Assembly: GCF_018780075.1 (NCBI RefSeq)
Contig: NZ_JADMKB010000132.1
Location: forward strand, 1 to 64,000
Direction: 5' to 3'
DNA: 64,000 bases
Origin: Hydrogenophaga sp.
Lineage (GTDB): Bacteria; Pseudomonadota; Gammaproteobacteria; Burkholderiales; Burkholderiaceae_C
Position numbers and translations under genes: made by a program. The first letter of the stretch is position 1, and every line of letters starts with the position of its first letter. Positions 25,555 to 33,394 of the stretch are shown piece by piece. Below the pieces are notes generated by a model, which worked only from the letters and a program-made list of their open reading frames with translations, was not told where the DNA came from and ran no database searches.

Positions 25555-25596
25555 TCAATAAGTCAAAGACATCGTCTTCGTAGTTCGCGGTGTCAT
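25555..25596 (-). CDS. Threonine-rich leader peptide of thrS (13 residues)
   Basis: The minus strand reads MTPRTTKTMSLTY followed by TGA. Five of 13 residues are Thr (positions 2, 5, 6, 8, 12). An AAGG lies about 11 nt before the ATG. The codons CCG CGA ACT (octamer CGCGAACT, 25589-25582) are fully complementary to AGTTCGCG at 25547-25540 just after the stop, which allows a pause hairpin. A ribosome stalled at Thr codons would free the second arm. The design matches the leader peptides of classical amino-acid attenuators. Confidence 0.8.
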   Translation of the reverse strand: MTPRTTKTMSLTY

Positions 25597-25647
25597 AACC
25601 AGACTTGCCTTTCTCACTCTTGCATGATCTAAAGCGGTAATTTTCCC

Positions 25648-25676
25648 ATAAAAATGCGTTCACCCCACTGCGTCAA
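25648..25676 (-). promoter_or_regulatory. Sigma70-type promoter of thrS
   Basis: TTGACG (25671-25676 on the minus strand) and TTTTAT (25648-25653) are spaced by 17 bp. The expected transcription start near 25641 places the leader-peptide ATG about 45 nt downstream. Confidence 0.6.
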
Positions 25677-25949
25677 TGCATCAGTCGTCACTCCATCTAC
25701 CGACCGATACAGATTCTTCAAACGTCGTGAACCGAAAACGCCACCACAAGCTGGCCGCGAAACGAAGCGAGTCACCCGTGTTCAAGGCGATGCCATCTGA
25801 TTTTCCACAAGATGCCCAAGTTGCCTGAGGTCAGCAAGCTGACCCTGCGCCCGATCCAGTACCGCTTGGAAGCAGAGATTTCCGGCCCCTCTAAGATCGT
25901 CATCGAATCCCATTGCCAGCAAAGTTCGGTGGGGTGGCCCAGCCTCGCG

Positions 25950-26135
25950 TTTGAGGCTTTGTCCAACGTCGATGGCCAGACACTCCCGTGTGAACAGATC
26001 GACCACCGTCAGCGTCCGCAACTCAAGCCTATCGAACAACGCATCAGCGACGAAGTCCGTGCTCCAGATTTCGTTCATGGCGTGCGCCAGTTGCTTGGGC
26101 TGACGCAGCTGTGCTGCCTTGTTGCGCCAATAGCT
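25950..26135 (-). pseudogene. Remnant of an IS3-family transposase (OrfB fragment)
   Basis: About 62 residues are readable, beginning SYWRNKAAQLRQ and continuing MNEIWSTDFVADALF and LTVVDLFTRECLAIDV. This matches the rve integrase core of IS3-type OrfB around the first two catalytic Asp residues. Homology stops after GQSLK, and no OrfA, third catalytic residue or terminal repeats are recognisable. The rest of 25677-25949 holds no recognised gene. It is a decayed insertion between thrS and the DUF4189 lipoprotein gene. Confidence 0.75.
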
Positions 26136-26255
26136 GACGCCCCCGGATGATCATAGGCACGTTGTGAATGCCGGAGCGCCCGAGCCTGGCTTGTCCAAGC
26201 AGGAGTGGGCAAACCCGCCCCAACCTGAACCCGGTTGGCCCCGAAAAGGCGAAAA

Positions 26256-26280
26256 AAAACCGAGGAGCTCTCGGGTTTTT
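26256..26280 (-). terminator. Probable intrinsic terminator after the DUF4189 lipoprotein gene
   Basis: CCGAG and CTCGG arms flank a short loop and a run of T follows on the minus strand, 31 bp after the stop of the lipoprotein gene. The stem is short. Confidence 0.6.
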
Positions 26281-26310
26281 TGCTTCAAGCCACCACAGGC
26301 GGCCAGCGCG

Positions 26311-26706
26311 TCAGTTGCACTGCGTTTCCAGCCAACCGGGGATTTCACACGAAACCCCGCCCTTGGCAATGCACTGGGACAAGGCGCGGGAATCAGCAAC
26401 CTCTTTGGAGCTCGCGCTGCCCACCCCCCACACGCCATTGCCAGCAGCCCACGCAGCCGAACCGCAGGTCCCGTTGCCGGAAAACTCCAGGACCACAGCA
26501 CAGCCTGCGCCACTGTCGTCCGCGCATTTGTCGACCACATCGCTGTTGGCTTCAGGCTGTGACGTGTAGTTGACCACGATCGCCCCATAACCGTTCGACG
26601 TGTTGACGGCAATGGCACCCCTTGCAGTCGTGTCACCACCGCCACCACAAGCCGCCAAAGCCGCCGCGATGGACAGCGCAGACACCCATTTCCAATTGAT
26701 CAACAC
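26311..26706 (-). CDS. DUF4189 domain lipoprotein
   Basis: AGGAGA with 8-nt spacing precedes a GTG at 26706, giving 131 residues. A lipobox (ALAAC, C20) follows a hydrophobic stretch, so the mature protein is an anchored lipoprotein starting CGGGGDT. The remainder contains VNTSNGYGAIVVNY and WGVGSASSKEVADSRALSQC, the pattern of DUF4189, a Cys-containing domain of unknown function. C-terminal cysteines (CADDSGAGC, SC, QC) could form disulfides in the periplasm. It stands alone, with its own terminator. The function is unknown. Confidence 0.75.
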   Translation of the reverse strand: MLINWKWVSALSIAAALAACGGGGDTTARGAIAVNTSNGYGAIVVNYTSQPEANSDVVDKCADDSGAGCAVVLEFSGNGTCGSAAWAAGNGVWGVGSASSKEVADSRALSQCIAKGGVSCEIPGWLETQCN

Positions 26707-26979
26707 TTGAATCTCTCCTGTTTGTGACGGGCGGGCATGCCAGCCCAGATCGGCAAATACGCCAACGGCGTCTAGTCTATCGCCGGGCAACAACGCTGCC
26801 TGTATGAAATTGGCGACACACGCCAGCCCCCGTCGTGGTGCGCGCGGCAACGGTTGTGCGCCGCAATGCTCACAAAAACGGAATGGCCCCTGGAGCACCG
26901 CAGCGCTCAGGGGCCATATCGCAAGTTGCTGCACAGGACGCGCCAGCGGACCAGCGCACACCCGCAGCAGCGCGCTATC

Positions 26980-28311
26980 TCAGTGGAACTGCTCTTCTTC
27001 GGTCGAGCCGGTGAGGGCCTTCACACTGGAAGAACCACCCTGGATCACGGTGGTCACGTCGTCAAAATAACCCGCGCCCACCTCCTGCTGGTGCGAGACA
27101 AAGGTGTAGCCCTTGTCGCGAGCGGCGAATTCCTGCTCCTGCACCATCTCCGTGTAGTGCTTCATGCCTTCACCACGGGCGTAAGCGTGGGCGAACTGGA
27201 AGGTGTTGAACCAGTTGATGTGAATGCCGGCCAGCGTAATGAACTGGTAGCGGTAGCCCAGAGCGGCCAGGTCTTCCTGGAAGGAAGCGATCTGCTTGTC
27301 ATCCAGGTTCTTCTTCCAGTTGAAAGAAGGCGAGCAGTTGTAGGACAGCAGCTTGCCAGGGCAGGCGGCTTGCACAGCCTGCGCGAATTCGCGGGCAAAG
27401 CCGATGTCGGGCACGCCGGTCTCGCACCACACCAGGTCGGCGTAGGGGGCGTAGGCCACACCGCGGCTGATGGCTTGCTCCAGGCCATTCTTGACACGGT
27501 AGAAGCCTTCTTGCGTGCGCTCACCGGTCAGGAACGGCTTGTCGTTGGCGTCGTGGTCGCTGGTGATCAGGTTGGCGGCTTCAGCATCGGTACGGGCCAA
27601 CACGATGGTGGAAACACCCATCACGTCGGCAGCGAAGCGGGCAGCGATCAGTTTTTCGCAAGCCTCCTGCGTGGGCACGAGCACCTTGCCACCCATGTGG
27701 CCACACTTCTTCACGGCGGCCAGCTGGTCCTCGAAGTGAACGCCAGCGGCACCGGCGGCGATCATGTTCTTCATCAGTTCGAAGGCATTGAGCACGCCAC
27801 CGAAACCGGCTTCAGCATCGGCCACGATGGGCAGGAAATAGTCCACGAAATCGCTGGAGCCTGGCTCGATGCCACGGCCCCACTGGATTTCGTCGGCGCG
27901 CTTGAAGGTGTTGTTGATGCGGCGGACCATGGTCGGCACCGAGTCGTAGGCGTACAGCGACTGGTCGGGGTACATGGTCTCGCTGGTGTTGCCGTCGGCG
28001 GCGACCTGCCAGCCCGACAGATACACGGCTTCCAGACCAGCCTTGGCCTGCTGCATGGCCTGGCCGGCGGTGATGGCACCGAAGGCGTTGACGTAGCCCT
28101 TCTTGGCGCCGCCGTTGACCTTGTCCCACAGCTTTTCGGCGCCGCGCTTGGCCAGCGTGTGCTCGATCTGCATGCTGCCGCGCAGCCGCACGACGTCAGC
28201 GGCAGAGTAGCCGCGCTTGACACCCTTCCAGCGGGGGTTGGTGGCCCAGTCTTTTTCCAGGGCGTCGATCTGCTGTTGGCGGCTGAGTTGTTCGGTAAGG
28301 GACTGGGGCAT
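26980..28311 (-). CDS. aceA: Isocitrate lyase
   Basis: GGAGAG precedes the ATG at 28311 ([14 protein letters not shown]), giving 443 residues. The signature [15 protein letters not shown] contains the catalytic Cys. The enzyme splits isocitrate into succinate and glyoxylate, the first step of the glyoxylate shunt, needed for growth on acetate; an acetyl-CoA synthetase gene is also in the window (51020). Malate synthase is not nearby. Two palindromes lie 78-121 bp upstream of the start and probably bind its regulator. Confidence 0.98.
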   Translation of the reverse strand: MPQSLTEQLSRQQQIDALEKDWATNPRWKGVKRGYSAADVVRLRGSMQIEHTLAKRGAEKLWDKVNGGAKKGYVNAFGAITAGQAMQQAKAGLEAVYLSGWQVAADGNTSETMYPDQSLYAYDSVPTMVRRINNTFKRADEIQWGRGIEPGSSDFVDYFLPIVADAEAGFGGVLNAFELMKNMIAAGAAGVHFEDQLAAVKKCGHMGGKVLVPTQEACEKLIAARFAADVMGVSTIVLARTDAEAANLITSDHDANDKPFLTGERTQEGFYRVKNGLEQAISRGVAYAPYADLVWCETGVPDIGFAREFAQAVQAACPGKLLSYNCSPSFNWKKNLDDKQIASFQEDLAALGYRYQFITLAGIHINWFNTFQFAHAYARGEGMKHYTEMVQEQEFAARDKGYTFVSHQQEVGAGYFDDVTTVIQGGSSSVKALTGSTEEEQFH

Positions 28312-28612
28312 TTGAACTCTCCATGAGGTTGAAAGAAGGGGGCTGGCAGCGCCCGCCTGCAAACGGGATGCTGATGGGCCTACTTTAAGTCTTATAGAAG
28401 ACTTTTTAAAGCTCTTATGTCTTATATAAGACAAAAAAAGTTTTGTTTTAAATCAACAAGATTTAAGCAGAATGCCGCATTATGGAATAATTTTTCTTGT
28501 ATCAAGAAAATTTCTTGCAACGCAACATTTCCGTTTTTCATATTAAGAAAACATGTTCTCTCATGCCGAAAGTGGGCGGCCCTGAAACCCTGATGAGGCA
28601 TGATCGCCCCCC
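28312..28612. other. AT-rich regulatory region between aceA and the DMT exporter gene
   Basis: This 301-bp divergent region is markedly more AT-rich than its surroundings. Besides the two palindromes described separately it contains TTTTCTTG-TAT-CAAGAAAA at 28492-28510 and a TTGC-AAC-GCAA motif near 28513-28525. No gene is seen. Confidence 0.55.
28389..28432. promoter_or_regulatory. Paired palindromic operators upstream of aceA
   Basis: GTCTTATAGAAGAC (28389-28402, one mismatched pair) and GTCTTATATAAGAC (28419-28432, perfect) start 30 bp apart, about three helical turns, so they lie on the same face of the DNA. This is the typical layout of a cooperative repressor or activator site. The cognate regulator is not identified in the window. 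Confidence 0.7.
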
Positions 28613-29554
28613 ATGACCGATCCGAGCAACACCTCCCCGCATGGCCCACGGTGGATGGCCTACCTGAGTTTGGCTCTGAGTATGTCGCTGGTCGGCGGCT
28701 ACGTTGCGCTGTCGAAACCGCTGGTGGCGGTGTTCCCCGTGTTTCTGCTGGCCTGGCTTCGTTTTGGCATCGGCGGTGTGGCCATGCTCCGCTGGCTGCT
28801 CAAGCCGCCGGACGAACCTGCCTGGAGCCCACACACCCGGCGCCTGCTCTTTCTCGAATCCTTCCTGGGCAACTTCCTTTTCTCCATCTGCATGCTGTTC
28901 GGTGTCGGCCTGACCACCGCCGTGGCCGCGGGGGTGGTGATGTCGTCCATCCCCGCTGTGGTCGCGGTGCTGAGCAGGGTGTTCCTCAAGGAGCGCATCG
29001 GCAAGCGCACCATGGGCGGCATCGTCTGTGCCGCCATCGGGATCGGGCTGTTCTCGCTGCAGAAAGACGCCAACACCCATGCAGCGGGGCGCCCCGGGCC
29101 GCTGGGTCTGGATCTTCAGGTGTGGGGCAACCTGCTGGTGTTTGCCGCCGTGGTGTGCGAAGCGTCCTATGTGGTCATTGGCAAGCGACTCACGGAAGGC
29201 CTGGGTCCCAAACGCATCTCGGCCATCATCAATCTGTGGGGCTTTGCGCTGGTCACGCCACTGGGCATCTGGGCCGCGTGGCGCTTCGATTTCGGCGCCG
29301 TGCGTTTTGACATTTGGGGTCTGCTGGTGTTTTATGCGCTGGCTGCGAGCGTCTGGACGGTGTGGCTCTGGATGACCGGACTGAAAACCATTCCAGCCTC
29401 CAAGGCCGGTGTGTTTGCCGTGATGCTGCCCATCAGCGCGGCAGCCATCGGCGTGGTTTTCATGGGTGAGCGGCTCACGCCCCTTCAACTGCTGGCGTTC
29501 GGCATCGCCCTGTTGGGCTTGTTGCTTGCCACCTTGCCCAGCCGAAAGGCCTGA
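28613..29554 (+). CDS. EamA family (DMT superfamily) exporter
   Basis: This 313-residue membrane protein has about ten transmembrane helices in two EamA repeats, with the GVGLTTAVAAGVVMSSIPAV and GLKTIPASKAGVFAVMLPI repeats at equivalent places. Members export amino acids, purines or other metabolites. No clear Shine-Dalgarno site precedes the ATG at 28613. It shares its upstream region with aceA. The substrate is unknown. Confidence 0.88.
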   Translation: MTDPSNTSPHGPRWMAYLSLALSMSLVGGYVALSKPLVAVFPVFLLAWLRFGIGGVAMLRWLLKPPDEPAWSPHTRRLLFLESFLGNFLFSICMLFGVGLTTAVAAGVVMSSIPAVVAVLSRVFLKERIGKRTMGGIVCAAIGIGLFSLQKDANTHAAGRPGPLGLDLQVWGNLLVFAAVVCEASYVVIGKRLTEGLGPKRISAIINLWGFALVTPLGIWAAWRFDFGAVRFDIWGLLVFYALAASVWTVWLWMTGLKTIPASKAGVFAVMLPISAAAIGVVFMGERLTPLQLLAFGIALLGLLLATLPSRKA

Positions 29555-30226
29555 TCAGGCACACCACAGCCCGGTGGGGTTGGTGATGCCCATCCAGAGC
29601 GCCCAGCCCGAGGTGGCCGCCAAGGCCAGCCCAGCGAGGCGAATGCCCCAGGCACCCGAACGGCCACCACGCAAACGCAGCAAGAGCCACGGCCCGGCGG
29701 TCAAAGAGATGGAGGTGCCCGCCGAAAAGAGCGCCATGATGAGTGCGCCCTCCATCGCGTTGGCGGAGAGCGAGGCGACCAACAACGCCGAGTACAGCAA
29801 GCCGCAAGGCATCAAGGCCCAGGCCACACCCAGCACCACAGGCGCCTTGCCGCCGAGCCGGCCGAGCACGGGGCGCACCTTGCGCCAGACATTCTGACCC
29901 AGCCCCTCCAGCCACGCGGGCTGCCTGGCCTGCCAGATCAGCACTGCACCCAGCAGCAACGCCGCCACATGAAACATCGTCCAGACCGGACGGATGACGG
30001 CCGTGTTGGTGCCCAACCAGGCCAGCCCCTGCACGGACCCGGCAGCAAACGCACCAAAGAGCGCGTAGCCCAGCATGCGGCTGGCCTGAAACGACCACAG
30101 CGCTTGCGTGCTGCGCTCACCTGCGGCGCGGCCAATGCCCGCACACGCGGCCCCACACATGGCCACGCAGTGCGGGCCACCGGCCAGCCCCATGAACAGG
30201 GCCGTGATCGCCATGGAAGTCTGCAT
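29555..30226 (-). CDS. TauE/SafE-like membrane protein of the cbb3 cluster
   Basis: This 223-residue protein has about six membrane helices, starting with AITALFMGLAGGPHCVAMCG. The GPHC..MC cysteine motif is typical of the CcoH/DsbD-like sulfite exporter family proteins that accompany cbb3 oxidase genes and are suspected to take part in copper or haem handling for the oxidase. It sits near hemN, fnr and the cco genes. The exact role is unproven. Its stop abuts that of the convergent exporter gene. Confidence 0.8.
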   Translation of the reverse strand: MQTSMAITALFMGLAGGPHCVAMCGAACAGIGRAAGERSTQALWSFQASRMLGYALFGAFAAGSVQGLAWLGTNTAVIRPVWTMFHVAALLLGAVLIWQARQPAWLEGLGQNVWRKVRPVLGRLGGKAPVVLGVAWALMPCGLLYSALLVASLSANAMEGALIMALFSAGTSISLTAGPWLLLRLRGGRSGAWGIRLAGLALAATSGWALWMGITNPTGLWCA

Positions 30227-30347
30227 CTCGGAACTCTAGCAGGCGGAAAAGAAATGGGCGCTGGAAGTCCACACAAGCGCCATGCGTGTGGAGCGCTTGA
30301 CCGCGCTCGCAGCGAGCATGGACCGCGGCGCCAACGACCGCTTCAAG

Positions 30348-31727
30348 TCAGATGATTTTGGAGAAGCGGGCCCGGTCCTGATCCACTTGAAGGTTCTTGT
30401 CAAACACCATCGCAATGGCGCGCACCAGATACCAGCCTGTGGCAGTGACCTGCACACCCGACTCGTCAATGCTCACCAGCCCCTGCTCGGCAAAGCCGGC
30501 CAAGACTTCCAGTTCGCGGGCAAAGTACTTTTTGCAATCGATGAGATGCCCCAGGTTGATGGGCTCGTACTGCAACTGCCCCTGACACATCAAGGACATG
30601 ATGACGGACCTGCGCAGCAGGTCGTCGCGCGTGAGCGCCAGGCCGCGAACGATCGGCAACCGGCCCTGATCCAGCGCGTCGTAGTAGTCCTCGATCGTCT
30701 TGGCGTTCTGGCTGTAGGTCGCGCCGATGCGTCCGATGGCCGACACACCCAGGGCGATGAGATCGCAGTCGGGCTGCGTGCTGTAGCCCTGGAAATTGCG
30801 GTGCAGGCGCCCCTGCCGCTTGGCCACCGCCAAGGCATCGGTGGGCAGTGCAAAGTGATCCATCCCGACATACACGTAGCCGGCTTCGCTCATGGCATCC
30901 AGCGAGGCCGAGAGCATGGACAGCTTGTCCCCGGGGCTGGGCAGTTCTGCCGCGATGATGCGGCGCTGCGGCTTGAAACGCGAAGGAAGGTGGGCGTAGG
31001 CGTACAGCGCAATGCGGTCCGGGCGCAGCTGGTTGACCTGTGCCAGCGTGCGGGAAAACGACTCCGGCGTTTGCAGCGGCAGGCCGTAGATCAGGTCCAC
31101 GTTCACCGATTCGAAGCCGATCTTGCGGGCGGTCTCCACCAGCTCAAACACCTGTTCGGCGGGCTGTACCCGGTGCACGGCCTTTTGCACCGCAGGATCG
31201 AAGTCCTGCACGCCAAAGCTCAAGCGATTGAACCCAAGTCGCGCGAGGGTCTGCAAACGCTGGCCTGTCACCGTGCGGGGATCCACCTCGATCGAGTACT
31301 CCCCCCCCGGCACCAGCGTGAAGTTGCGACGGATCATCGCCATCAGGTCTTCGAGCTCGGCATCCGACAGGAAGGTCGGCGTCCCGCCACCGAGGTGCAG
31401 CTGGGACACGCTGTGGCCCTTTCCGAAGTGCTGCACTTGCAGATCGACCTCGCGTGAAAGGTAGCGCAGGTACTCCGCCGCCCGCTCGTGGTGCTTGGTG
31501 ATCACCTTGTTGCAGGCACAGTAGTAACAAACCGATTCGCAAAACGGCACGTGCACGTACAGCGAGAGCGGCAAGGCCATCGAGCCCGCCCGCCGCTGCT
31601 CCAGGGCCTGGATGTAGTCGGCTTCGGTGAAGGCTTCCACAAACCGATCAGCCGTCGGGTACGACGTGTAGCGCGGTCCAGGGACATCGAACCGCTTGAG
31701 CAATTCGTCAGAAATGGCGTGACTCAC
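30348..31727 (-). CDS. hemN: Oxygen-independent coproporphyrinogen III oxidase
   Basis: GGAGAA precedes a GTG start at 31727, giving 459 residues. It has the radical SAM motif CESVCYYCAC (CxxxCxxC) and the HemN C-terminal domain. It converts coproporphyrinogen III to protoporphyrinogen IX without oxygen, supplying haem under microaerobic conditions. A perfect FNR box lies 54 bp upstream of the start, centred about 41 bp from the expected transcription start, which suggests activation by FNR. Confidence 0.96.
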   Translation of the reverse strand: MSHAISDELLKRFDVPGPRYTSYPTADRFVEAFTEADYIQALEQRRAGSMALPLSLYVHVPFCESVCYYCACNKVITKHHERAAEYLRYLSREVDLQVQHFGKGHSVSQLHLGGGTPTFLSDAELEDLMAMIRRNFTLVPGGEYSIEVDPRTVTGQRLQTLARLGFNRLSFGVQDFDPAVQKAVHRVQPAEQVFELVETARKIGFESVNVDLIYGLPLQTPESFSRTLAQVNQLRPDRIALYAYAHLPSRFKPQRRIIAAELPSPGDKLSMLSASLDAMSEAGYVYVGMDHFALPTDALAVAKRQGRLHRNFQGYSTQPDCDLIALGVSAIGRIGATYSQNAKTIEDYYDALDQGRLPIVRGLALTRDDLLRRSVIMSLMCQGQLQYEPINLGHLIDCKKYFARELEVLAGFAEQGLVSIDESGVQVTATGWYLVRAIAMVFDKNLQVDQDRARFSKII

Positions 31728-31780
31728 AGGCAATTCTCCAATGCAGAAGTTGAATGTGCCCCAAGCGCCCACCCGAGCCC

Positions 31781-31794
31781 TTGATCAAGATCAA
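31781..31794. promoter_or_regulatory. FNR box between hemN and fnr
   Basis: TTGATCAAGATCAA is an exact match to the FNR/ANR consensus TTGAT-N4-ATCAA. It lies between the divergent hemN (start 31727) and fnr (start 31904) and could serve both. Confidence 0.88.
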
Positions 31795-31903
31795 GGGCGC
31801 ATGACGGCCAAGGGTTTCTGCTGACTGACGCCAGCGAAACGAATGGGTACATCGACAGCGGCGACACCCATGCGTTAAGCTTCGGCCCAATTGCGGGATA
31901 TTT

Positions 31904-32623
31904 ATGGACATTCAAAGCATCAAAGTCGCCTGTTCCAGCTGCAATTTGCGGGAGCTGTGCTTGCCCATGGGCCTGAACCCCAACGAAATGGACAAGCTTG
32001 ACAACGTCATTTCAGCCCGTCGGCGCGTCAAACGGGGCTCGGCCTTGTTCAACACCGGCGACAAGTTCACCTCCCTCTACGCCGTCCGTTCGGGTTTCTT
32101 CAAAACCTGCGTGACCACCGCCGATGGCCGGGACCAGGTCACCGGTTTCCAGATGACGGGCGAAATCATCGGCCTGGACGGCATCGTGAGCGATCGCCAC
32201 TCGTGTGACGCCATCGCACTGGAGGACGCCGAGGTCTGCATCATGCCTTTCGATCAGGTCGAAGAGTTGTCCCGTGAGTTCACCACCTTGCAGCACCATG
32301 TGCACAAGATCATGAGCCGCGAAATCGTGCGAGACCACAGCGTGATGCTGCTGCTGGGCAGCATGCGCGCCGAGGAACGCCTGGCGGCGTTCCTGCTCAA
32401 CCTGGTGCAGCGCCTGCATGCCCGAGGCTTCTCTCAGTCCGAGTTGGTGCTGCGCATGACGCGCGAAGAAATTGGCAGCTATCTGGGCATGAAGCTGGAA
32501 ACGGTCAGCCGCACGTTCTCGAAGTTTGTCGAGGAAGGCATCATTGAAGTCAAGCAACGCTACGTGCACATCAAGGACACCGAAGCGCTCAAGCTGATCG
32601 TGAATCCACAGACCTGCCGCTGA
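31904..32623 (+). CDS. fnr: FNR-type oxygen-sensing transcriptional regulator
   Basis: This 239-residue Crp/Fnr protein has N-terminal cysteines C10, C13 and C19 plus C101, the four ligands of an oxygen-labile 4Fe-4S cluster. A cyclic-nucleotide-binding fold follows, then a helix-turn-helix with REEIGSYLGMKLETVSRTFS. The E-x2-SR recognition pattern fits TTGAT half-sites, and FNR boxes are found before hemN, ccoN and the ccoI/usp pair. It is therefore probably the activator of the microaerobic genes around it. Confidence 0.96.
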   Translation: MDIQSIKVACSSCNLRELCLPMGLNPNEMDKLDNVISARRRVKRGSALFNTGDKFTSLYAVRSGFFKTCVTTADGRDQVTGFQMTGEIIGLDGIVSDRHSCDAIALEDAEVCIMPFDQVEELSREFTTLQHHVHKIMSREIVRDHSVMLLLGSMRAEERLAAFLLNLVQRLHARGFSQSELVLRMTREEIGSYLGMKLETVSRTFSKFVEEGIIEVKQRYVHIKDTEALKLIVNPQTCR

Positions 32624-32640
32624 TTTCACCGTTCATAAGA

Positions 32641-32670
32641 AAACCCCGCCGGACCGCTCCGGCGGGGTTT
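32641..32670 (+). terminator. Intrinsic terminator after fnr
   Basis: A 13-bp perfect GC-rich stem (32641-32653 with 32658-32670) with a 4-nt loop is followed by TCTTTT. It lies between the convergent fnr and 32690-32983 genes and can act in both directions. Confidence 0.9.
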
Positions 32671-32689
32671 TCTTTTGGGCTTTTCAATG

Positions 32690-32983
32690 TCAGCGACAGG
32701 CGCCGTTTTGTGCGCAGTCTTTGGGTCGTGCGGCCTCGGGCACCGGGCATCGGTTGACCTCGAAGGGTGACATCGACAACAGGGTGGTCAGCGCACTGGA
32801 CGCCATGGTGACGCCCCAAAACACAAAAAACGCCAAGGTGTAGACGGCCTGGCGGGAAAGCCCCAGCGGGTTGCCAAACCAGTGCAGATCACCCGGGTCC
32901 ACCATCGCAAAAACGATCATCTCCAGCACCCCAGCCAACAGAAAGGCCGGCCAGGCAATCCACATCCAGCGCTGTGACCACAT
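32690..32983 (-). CDS. Small two-helix membrane protein of unknown function
   Basis: GAGGAGA precedes the ATG at 32983. The 97-residue protein begins MWSQRWMWIAWPAFLLAGVL. Two membrane helices (about 8-27 and 46-68) are separated by a loop with DPGDLHWFGNPLGL, and the short tail contains three cysteines (NRCP, DCAQNGACR). I do not recognise it. It lies at the end of the ccoN-to-fixH run and is probably co-transcribed, so a role linked to the oxidase or its metal supply is possible. Confidence 0.7.
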   Translation of the reverse strand: MWSQRWMWIAWPAFLLAGVLEMIVFAMVDPGDLHWFGNPLGLSRQAVYTLAFFVFWGVTMASSALTTLLSMSPFEVNRCPVPEAARPKDCAQNGACR

Positions 32984-33056
32984 GTTCTTGTCTCCTCAGT
33001 GTGTGTGAAAGTCGGGTCCAGAAGGTCTTGGCGGCCAGTTCCCCGGCCTGAGCACG

Positions 33057-33359
33057 CTATTTGGCCGGAGGAGGCTCTGGCAGAGGTGAGGCCGCGTGGT
33101 TGCGCGCCTGTTGCGCGGGCTGCAAGGTTTCCAGCGCTTTGGCTTTGGCCTGTCCCTCCAGGGCATGCGCGGCTTTCAGGTCTCGCTCGAAATCGGCCTT
33201 GTTGAGCACCGGATCAGCGCCCTTGACCGCGATGATGGCCGTGGCGATGGCAGCGACCACCACCACGAGTGGTCCACCCACCACGAGCCACATGTGGGGC
33301 ACTTTCCACCATGGGATGGGCAGCGAGGGCTGGGCGGGGCGGGTGTTGGAGGGGTTCAT
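33057..33359 (-). CDS. FixH-like small membrane protein
   Basis: The 100-residue protein has one strong membrane helix (about 22-45) preceded by PWWKVPHMWLVVGGP. Its place directly after ccoG is that of fixH/ccoH in other proteobacteria. It is shorter than typical FixH, whose periplasmic domain would normally extend about 100 residues after the helix, so this is a reduced form. FixH family members aid cbb3 oxidase assembly. Assignment rests mainly on position. Confidence 0.65.
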   Translation of the reverse strand: MNPSNTRPAQPSLPIPWWKVPHMWLVVGGPLVVVVAAIATAIIAVKGADPVLNKADFERDLKAAHALEGQAKAKALETLQPAQQARNHAASPLPEPPPAK

Positions 33360-33394
33360 GCGTGGGTGGTCGATGTGGAATGGCGGGTGTCACT

